64,000 bases of DNA, taken from assembly GCA_963169195.1 (NCBI GenBank), contig CAUJDN010000099.1, forward strand, positions 17,476 to 81,475, in the 5' to 3' direction. This DNA comes from Acidobacteriota bacterium. GTDB lineage: Bacteria; Acidobacteriota; Vicinamibacteria; Vicinamibacterales; UBA2999. A program made the position numbers and the translations under genes. The notes beneath the pieces are model-generated. The model searched no databases. It saw only the letters and a program-made list of their open reading frames with translations, and was not told the DNA's origin. Position 1 is the stretch's first letter. Each line of letters starts with the position of its first letter. This document shows, piece after piece, positions 59,160 to 64,000 of the stretch.

Positions 59160-59213
59160 GGCCCCCTGTCTCGGGGCCGAAGAGCCACTCGGATGGCCCC
59201 CAGGTGTGGGGCC
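59160..59213 (+). repeat. Twin hairpins GGCCCC-N7-GGGGCC before rpsB
   Basis: Two stems with identical arms, 59160-59178 (loop CTGTCTC) and 59195-59213 (loop CAGGTGT), start 35 bases apart in the 92-base rpsI-rpsB gap. Both are flanked by TG on the 5' side. They may pace transcription or bind a ribosomal protein. Confidence 0.6.
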
Positions 59214-59230
59214 GGGACGTTGGAGGTAGC

Positions 59231-60046
59231 TTGACCCCGCTCGCGATGAAGGACCTGCTCGAAGCAGGCGCACATTTCGGCCACCAGACGAAACGCTGGA
59301 ACCCCAAGATGAAGCCGTTCATCTTCGGTGAGCGGTCCGGCATCTACATCCTCGACCTGGGCAAGACGGTCAGGCTCTACAACGAGGCCGAGGGGTACAT
59401 CCGGCAGCTGGCGGCCGAGGGCAAGACCATCCTCTTCGTGGGCACCAAGCGCCAGGCGCAGGACGTCGTCGCGGAGGAAGCGGCGCGCTGCGGCATGTAC
59501 TACGTCAACGAGCGATGGCTGGGCGGCCTGCTCACCAACTTCACCACGATCCAGCGGAGCATCGCCCGGCTGCGCGATCTCGAGGCCATGTCTACCGACG
59601 GGCGCTACGAGTTCATGCCGAAGAAGGAGATCGCGCGGGCCGAGAAGGAGAAGCGCAAGCTCCAGAAGAACCTCGACGGCATCCGCAGCATGGGCCGGCT
59701 GCCGGACGCGTTGTTCGTCGTGGACACGCGCAAGGAACAGATTGCCGTGGACGAGGCCCGCAAGCTCAAGATTCCGGTGATCGGCGTCGTCGACACCAAC
59801 TGCGACCCCGATCAGGTGGACTTCGTCATCCCCGGCAACGACGATGCCCTGCGCTCCATCCGCCTCTTCGCGTCCCGTGTGGCCGATGCCGTCCTGGACG
59901 GCCGCACCGAGCGCGAGTCGCAGATGGCCGAACAGGCCCAGGCCGACGCCGAGGCCGCGGCGGCCGAGGAGGCGAGCCGCACGGTGCGGCCGGCCAACGT
60001 CCGCAAGCCGCAGCGCCCGTCCGAGACGCCCGTCACGCAGGGGTAG
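59231..60046 (+). CDS. rpsB: 30S ribosomal protein S2
   Basis: 271 residues. [69 protein letters not shown] and [37 protein letters not shown] are S2 signatures. The C-terminus is an Ala/Glu-rich tail. The TTG at 59231 follows GGAGG by four bases and gives a normal N-terminus; ATG at 59246 would be a shorter alternative. Followed by tsf, the standard pair. Confidence 0.96.
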   Translation: MTPLAMKDLLEAGAHFGHQTKRWNPKMKPFIFGERSGIYILDLGKTVRLYNEAEGYIRQLAAEGKTILFVGTKRQAQDVVAEEAARCGMYYVNERWLGGLLTNFTTIQRSIARLRDLEAMSTDGRYEFMPKKEIARAEKEKRKLQKNLDGIRSMGRLPDALFVVDTRKEQIAVDEARKLKIPVIGVVDTNCDPDQVDFVIPGNDDALRSIRLFASRVADAVLDGRTERESQMAEQAQADAEAAAAEEASRTVRPANVRKPQRPSETPVTQG

Positions 60047-60066
60047 TCGTTCCGGGCGTGTTCGTT

Positions 60067-60097
60067 GCGCCGGCTCCGAGACGACCCGGGCCGGCGC
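60067..60097 (+). terminator. Hairpin between rpsB and tsf
   Basis: GCGCCGGC and GCCGGCGC form a perfect eight-base stem with a 15-base loop, followed only by CTTTC. Probably a weak attenuator or processing signal that sets the S2 to EF-Ts ratio rather than a full terminator. Confidence 0.35.
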
Positions 60098-60157
60098 CTT
60101 TCATGTACGGGCCCCTGGCGAGGCCGGGGCCGCACTTTTCCGAGGAGTCATAGAGCG

Positions 60158-60763
60158 ATGTCAGCAATCACGGCCGAACAGGTGAAGCAGCTGCGCGACA
60201 AGACGGGCGCCGGCATGATGGACTGCAAGGCCGCCCTGGCCGAGACCGGCGGCGACATGGAGAAGGCCATCGAGGTCCTGCGGAAGAAGGGCCTGGCCTC
60301 GGCGGCCAAGCGCGCCGGGCGTGCCACCAACAACGGCCTCATCGGGCACTACATCCACATGGGCGGCAAGGTCGGCGTCCTGGTCGAGGTGAACTGCGAG
60401 ACCGACTTCGTGGCCCGCACCGACGACTTCCAGACGCTGGCGAAGGAACTCGCCATGCACATTGCCGCCGCGGATCCCAGGTTCGTCCGCCGCGAAGACA
60501 TTCCTGCCGACGTGCTGGAGAAGGAACGCGAGATCTACCGCGCCCAGTTCGCGGGCTCCGGCAAGCCCGCCACGGTCATCGAGAAGATCGTGGACGGGAA
60601 GCTCGAGAGCTACTACGCCCAGGTCTGCCTCATGGACCAGCCCTCGGTGCGCGATGCGAACGTCACCATCCAGCAGATGGTGTCGGCCGCCACGGCGAAG
60701 ACGGGTGAGAACGTCACCATCTCGCGCTTCGTCCGCTTCAAGCTCGGCGACATGGCCGAATAG
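60158..60763 (+). CDS. tsf: Translation elongation factor Ts
   Basis: 201 residues, the short EF-Ts form known from Thermus-type proteins. [23 protein letters not shown] (UBA-like N-terminus), [17 protein letters not shown] (core contacts to EF-Tu) and [15 protein letters not shown] are present. The second half-repeat of the E. coli core is missing, as in other short forms. ATG at 60158 with GAGGAG upstream. EF-Ts recycles EF-Tu-GDP. Confidence 0.96.
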   Translation: MSAITAEQVKQLRDKTGAGMMDCKAALAETGGDMEKAIEVLRKKGLASAAKRAGRATNNGLIGHYIHMGGKVGVLVEVNCETDFVARTDDFQTLAKELAMHIAAADPRFVRREDIPADVLEKEREIYRAQFAGSGKPATVIEKIVDGKLESYYAQVCLMDQPSVRDANVTIQQMVSAATAKTGENVTISRFVRFKLGDMAE

Positions 60764-60767
60764 GACA

Positions 60768-60893
60768 AGGTTCTGGGGTTCGGAGGTTCCGGGGTTCGGA
60801 GGTTCTGGGGTTCTGGAGTTCTTCGAACCTCCGAGCCGAACCTCAGAACCTCCAGAACCCTCCAGAACCCCAGAACCCCAGAACCTCGGAACC
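60768..60893. repeat. Inverted 8/9-bp GGTTC-type repeat between tsf and pyrH
   Basis: The left arm is about seven GGTTC units (GGTTCTGG, GGTTCGGA, GGTTCCGG; 60770-60822). The right arm is about nine GAACC units (GAACCTC, CAGAACCCC; 60826-60893). The arms meet almost without a loop at GAGTTCTTCGAACCTC, predicting a near-continuous stem of about 50 bases. Confidence 0.85.
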
Positions 60894-60894
60894 T

Positions 60895-60900
60895 CTATAA
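60895..60900 (+). promoter_or_regulatory. Perfect TATAAT -10 box directly before pyrH
   Basis: TATAAT ends eight bases before the pyrH GTG, so transcription would begin at or next to the start codon. No Shine-Dalgarno sequence precedes the GTG. The -35 position lies in the repeat arm and shows no TTGACA-like sequence. Confidence 0.55.
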
Positions 60901-60908
60901 TTGCCTCC

Positions 60909-61634
60909 GTGGACGCACCCGCCGAGCCCTCCTACAAGCGCATCCTCCTCAAACTCTCCGGTGAAGCGCTCATGGGCGATCAGGCCTACGGCGTGGATCC
61001 GGCCGTTACCACCCGCATCGCCCAGGACATCGCCGACATCCGGTCGCTTGGCGTGCAGACCTCCATCGTCATCGGCGGCGGCAACATCTTCCGCGGCCTG
61101 GCGGCCAGCGCGCGCGGCATGGACCGCTCCACCGCCGACTACATGGGCATGCTGGCGACGGTCATCAACGCCCTGGCGCTGCAGGACGCACTCGAGCAGC
61201 ACGGGGTGGCCACGCGCGTGCTCACGGCCATCGAAATGCGTGCCGTCGCCGAGCCGTTCATCCGGCGCCGCGCCGTCCGCCATCTCGAGAAGGGCCGCGT
61301 GGTCGTGTTCGCCGCGGGCACGGGCAACCCGTATTTCACCACCGATACCGCCGCGGCCCTGCGGGCCATGGAGATGCGGGCGGAGGTGATCCTGAAGGCC
61401 ACCAAGGTGGACGGCATCTATACCGCCGACCCCATGAAGCATGCCGACGCGAAGCGCTACGATCGCGTGTCCTACCTGCAGGTGCTGCAGGAGCGCCTCC
61501 AGGTCATGGATGCCACCGCCATCTCGCTCTGCATGGACAACAAGCTGCCCATTGTCGTGTTCAGCCTGGCCGAGTCGGGCAGCATCCGCCGGGTGATCAT
61601 GGGCGAGCCGGTAGGGACGACGGTGGGGGCCTAG
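60909..61634 (+). CDS. pyrH: Uridylate kinase
   Basis: 241 residues of the hexameric bacterial UMP kinase. [86 protein letters not shown] and [19 protein letters not shown] are present. It phosphorylates UMP, the start of the route ended by PyrG elsewhere in the window. The GTG start lies nine bases after the start of the TATAAT spacer, so the mRNA may be leaderless. Frr follows after 31 bases. Confidence 0.96.
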   Translation: MDAPAEPSYKRILLKLSGEALMGDQAYGVDPAVTTRIAQDIADIRSLGVQTSIVIGGGNIFRGLAASARGMDRSTADYMGMLATVINALALQDALEQHGVATRVLTAIEMRAVAEPFIRRRAVRHLEKGRVVVFAAGTGNPYFTTDTAAALRAMEMRAEVILKATKVDGIYTADPMKHADAKRYDRVSYLQVLQERLQVMDATAISLCMDNKLPIVVFSLAESGSIRRVIMGEPVGTTVGA

Positions 61635-61636
61635 GC

Positions 61637-61662
61637 ACGCAGGTTCGAAGCACGAGGGTTCA
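61637..61662 (+). repeat. Minimal 15-bp repeat between pyrH and frr
   Basis: GGCACGCAGGTT followed by CGAAGCACGAGGGTT: about one and three-quarter copies of the same 15-bp unit that is arrayed at 63480-64000 and inside mutL. Confidence 0.7.
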
Positions 61663-61665
61663 GCG

Positions 61666-62235
61666 ATGGATGTCAGCGACCTGAAGGGGCTGTTTGGAGA
61701 GGTGAAGAAGCGGATGGACGGGCACGTGGAGCACGTGCGCAAGGAATTGGCGCAGGTGCGCACGGGGCGGGCAACGACGGGGCTGCTCGATGGCGTGCAC
61801 GTCGACGCCTACGGGTCGAAGATGCCGCTCAACCAGGTGGCCAGCCTCTCCATTCCCGAGCCGACGATGATCGTCGCTCAGCCCTTCGACCCGTCGCTGA
61901 TGGGCGCCATCGAACGGGCCATCCGCAGCTCGGACCTGGGCCTCAACCCGGCCAACGACGGCAAGGTCGTGCGCATCCCCATTCCGCCGCTGAACGACGA
62001 GCGGCGCAAGGAGCTGTCCCGGCACGTCCACAAGATGACCGAGGAGGGCCGCAACCACGTGCGCACCGTCCGCCGCGACGCGAACGACAAGCTGAAGAAG
62101 ATGCTCAAGGATCACCAGATCTCCGAGGACGACGAGAAGCGCGCCCTCGCCGAAGTGCAGAAGGCCACCGACGAGCACATCAAGGGCATCGACGACCTGC
62201 AGCAGAAGAAGGATCAGGAACTCCTGGGTAAGTAG
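61666..62235 (+). CDS. frr: Ribosome-recycling factor
   Basis: 189 residues, slightly above the usual 185. MDGHVEHVRKELAQVRTGRATTGLLDGVHVDAYGSKMPLNQVASLSIPEP, MIVAQPFDPSLMGAIERAIRSSDLGLNP and IPIPPLNDERRKELSRHVHKM are typical. It splits post-termination ribosomes together with EF-G. ATG start directly after the 15-bp repeat, without an obvious Shine-Dalgarno sequence. Confidence 0.97.
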   Translation: MDVSDLKGLFGEVKKRMDGHVEHVRKELAQVRTGRATTGLLDGVHVDAYGSKMPLNQVASLSIPEPTMIVAQPFDPSLMGAIERAIRSSDLGLNPANDGKVVRIPIPPLNDERRKELSRHVHKMTEEGRNHVRTVRRDANDKLKKMLKDHQISEDDEKRALAEVQKATDEHIKGIDDLQQKKDQELLGK

Positions 62236-62245
62236 GGGCCTCGAA

Positions 62246-62290
62246 CCGTGCACCCCTGCGCCGTGCACCCCTGCGCCGTGCAGCCCTGCA
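62246..62290. repeat. 15-bp tandem repeat, unit CCGTGCACCCCTGCG, three copies
   Basis: Three contiguous 15-mers (62246-62260, 62261-62275, 62276-62290; the third differs at two positions) fill the frr-thrC gap. The period equals that of the mutL array, and the flank TCGAACCGTGCACCCC resembles its unit. Confidence 0.8.
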
Positions 62291-62304
62291 CCTTGGTCTG
62301 ACCC

Positions 62305-63477
<1,173 letters not shown>

Positions 63478-63479
63478 GT

Positions 63480-64000
63480 CAGGCACGGAGGTTCGAGGCA
63501 CGCAGGTTCGAAACACGGAGGTTCGAAACACGGAGGTTCGAAGCACGGAGGTTCGAAGCACGAGGGGGGTGCGAAGCACGGGGGTTCGAAGCACGGAGGT
63601 TCGAAACACGGAGGTTCGAAACACGGAGGTTCGAAGCACGGAGGTTCGAAGCACGGAGGTTCGAAGCACGGGGGTTCGAGGCACGCAGGTTCGAAACCCG
63701 GAGGTTCGCAACCCCGTGCTTCGCACCCCTCGTGCTTTGCACCCCTCGTGCTTTGCACCCCTCGTGCTTTGAACCCCTTCGTGCTTCGCACCCCTTCGTG
63801 CTTCGCACCCCTTCGTGCTTCGCACCCCTCGTGCTTTGAACCCCCCCGTGCTTCGAACCCCCTCGTGCTTCGAACCCCCTCGTGCTTCGCACCCCTCGTG
63901 CTTTGAACCCCCTCGTGCTTCGCACCCCCGTCGTGCTTCGCACCCCTCGTGCTTTGAACCCCCTCGTGCTTTGAACCCCCTCGTGCTTCGCACCCCTTCG
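63480..64000. repeat. Large inverted array of 15-17-bp repeats, running off the window
   Basis: From 63486 to about 63705 there are about 14 units of CGAAGCACGGAGGTT type (variants CGAAACACGGAGGTT, CGAGGCACGCAGGTT). From about 63706 to the end about 18 units run in the opposite orientation (CGTGCTTCGCACCCCTT, CGTGCTTTGAACCCCCT; 16-17 bp). No gene or promoter is recognisable in these 521 bases. Open frames exist only because the unit lacks stops. Confidence 0.9.

Noticed and set aside
63480..64000. The repeat arrays as a CRISPR array.
   Set aside because: Units are 7-17 bp and directly contiguous; there are no unique spacers of regular length and no cas genes nearby.

Overview
The window reads as one contiguous stretch of chromosome from a GC-rich, two-membraned bacterium. 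KdsA, KdsB and KdsD (the Kdo branch of lipopolysaccharide synthesis), a LapB-like protein and a PilM-N-O-P-Q machine require an outer membrane. The b558-type SdhCAB, GTG/TTG starts, strong GC bias and housekeeping content fit an Acidobacteriota lineage of the Vicinamibacteria type. That placement is inference; no rRNA gene is present to confirm it. About 50 genes are recognisable. No prophage, insertion sequence, CRISPR array, tRNA or rRNA gene was seen.

Layout: 1-2.5 kb (minus) holds a cut-off PLP enzyme, a degenerate patatin and greA. 2.5-4.7 kb (plus) holds a SpoU methyltransferase and rarA. 4.7-19.4 kb (minus) holds mutL, corA, ppdK, glyS, glyQ, recO, mgtE, era, a CorC-like protein, ybeY and phoH. 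19.5-27.8 kb (minus) holds aspS, hisS, a gamma-carbonic-anhydrase-like protein, dcd, ndk, pheA, sucD and sucC. 28.1-34.2 kb (plus) holds an HD-GYP/GAF/GGDEF protein and sdhCAB. Then come mdh (minus), serA (plus), a small PilP-like gene (minus), and the kdsB-pyrG-kdsA-kdsD-lapB operon (plus). 43.3-57.8 kb (minus) holds coaE, folD, an amino-acid permease, thiE, accC, accB, a Xaa-Pro peptidase, a TPR protein, two lipoproteins and pilQPONM. 58.3-63.5 kb (plus) holds rplM-rpsI-rpsB-tsf-pyrH-frr-thrC.

Functional groups: sucCD, sdhCAB and mdh form a TCA-cycle neighbourhood. The kds genes, CTP synthase (CTP is the KdsB co-substrate) and LapB form a lipopolysaccharide operon. pilMNOPQ has a convincing sigma-54 -24/-12 element directly upstream, with TGTC-type direct repeats behind it. 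pheA is preceded by a 23-codon Phe-containing open frame, a possible antiterminator segment and a strong intrinsic terminator, arranged like a translational attenuator.

The most unusual feature is a set of short tandem repeats at gene junctions: 7-bp units (CTCCCGA-, GATCAGG- and AATCGGC-like), 8/9-bp units (GGTTCTGGA-like) and 15-17-bp units (CGAAGCACGGAGGTT-like). Several loci have two arms of opposite orientation that could fold into long hairpins. The same unit types also lie inside two genes in lengths that keep the frame: eight 15-bp copies in the mutL linker and three 7-bp copies in a long ybeY insertion. This repeat system is the main candidate for an undescribed biological feature.
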